Of a DNA stretch of 7,206 nt, positions 6,937 through 7,206 are shown in pieces. Positions within the stretch are counted from its first letter, which is position 1; the number at the start of each line of letters is the position of its first letter. Position numbers and translations under genes: made by a program. This DNA is from Spirochaetia bacterium UBA5368 (GTDB lineage: Bacteria; Spirochaetota; UBA4802; UBA5368): the NCBI GenBank assembly GCA_002407865.1, contig DHPI01000065.1, forward strand, positions 262,627 through 269,832. The letters run 5' to 3'. Under the pieces are notes generated by a model that saw nothing but the letters and a program-made list of their open reading frames with translations, did no database searches and had not been told where the DNA came from.

Positions 6937-7206
6937 TCACATGTCGAGCCCCCGCGATATTATCATCTTCATGACCTCCGATGTCCCCGCGTATATCGTC
7001 TGGATGCGGGCATCGACATAGAATCGCGATATAAGATAGTCCGTGCAATAGCCATAGCCGCCGAAGATTTGCAGGCAGCGATCGGCAACGCGCTTCGCCA
7101 TCTCGGTAACCCACAGCTTCGCCATGCATGTTTCCTGCACAACCGATTTTCCCGCCATATGCGCGTTAATCAGGGCATCCACAAAACTTCGCCCCACTGC
7201 GATTTC
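6937..7206 (-). CDS. Acyl-CoA dehydrogenase, C-terminal fragment (5' end outside window)
   Basis: The minus-strand frame is open from the window edge (7206) to the TGA at 6939-6937 and encodes 89 residues. This is the C-terminal helical domain of an FAD-dependent acyl-CoA dehydrogenase, which makes the alpha-beta double bond of an acyl-CoA in beta-oxidation or related pathways. The key block is 'CLQIFGGYGYCTDYLISRFY', followed by 'DARIQTIYAGTSEVMKMII'. The position holding the catalytic Glu in medium- and short-chain enzymes (E in YEGT) is Ala here (codon 6988-6990), as in long-chain and isovaleryl-type enzymes, whose base lies earlier in the chain, outside this window. No clear terminator is visible in the 41 bp between its stop and the cyclase stop. 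The substrate is not assignable from this part. Confidence 0.9.
   Translation of the reverse strand, partial: EIAVGRSFVDALINAHMAGKSVVQETCMAKLWVTEMAKRVADRCLQIFGGYGYCTDYLISRFYVDARIQTIYAGTSEVMKMIISRGLDM

Overview
The window is ordinary chromosomal bacterial DNA of roughly balanced base composition. There are no insertion sequences, phage genes, CRISPR arrays or other mobile elements that I can see. The best lineage hint is the adenylosuccinate synthetase, whose P-loop reads GDEGKAK instead of the usual GDEGKGK. From memory that variant occurs in Leptospira-type PurA, so I lean towards a spirochaete. Diguanylate cyclase, PilZ, PaaK and acyl-CoA dehydrogenase genes fit a free-living, motile member of that phylum. 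The assignment is inference, not proof.

Layout, left to right. Bases 1-135 (+) are the C-terminal tail of an AraC-family regulator cut by the window edge. Its stop lies 13 nt before an RlmI-type 23S rRNA cytosine methyltransferase (149-1318, +), with a six-codon ORF bridging the two genes. A phenylacetate-CoA ligase family enzyme (1455-2762, +) follows. Then comes a long stem-loop with a UUCG apex (2765-2805) and a one-domain PilZ protein (2823-3122, +), a predicted c-di-GMP receptor.

Bases 3131-3471 form a compact minus-strand RNA block: the purA terminator, a promoter, tRNA-Lys(UUU), a spacer holding both a terminator-like hairpin and a second good promoter, tRNA-Glu(UUC), and a strong terminator. 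Transcription stops and starts are packed so tightly that the T-tract of one unit touches or overlaps the promoter of the next.

Beyond it on the minus strand lie purA (3528-4796), another strong terminator (4908-4941), and a secreted beta-rich protein of unknown function (4961-5587). A 264-bp divergent intergenic region separates this from a membrane-anchored diguanylate cyclase (5852-6895, +) with intact GGEEF active site and RxxD inhibitory site. The window ends in the C-terminal part of an acyl-CoA dehydrogenase on the minus strand (6937-7206), convergent with the cyclase.

The genes serve housekeeping (rRNA methylation, AMP synthesis, two tRNAs), acyl/aryl-CoA metabolism (PaaK, acyl-CoA dehydrogenase) and c-di-GMP signalling (one maker, one probable reader). 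I found no clear evidence of a new multi-gene system. The most interesting items are regulatory: the paaK-pilZ intercistronic hairpin, the two terminator/promoter overlaps around the tRNAs, and the ATGA...ATGA junction between the AraC gene and the methyltransferase.
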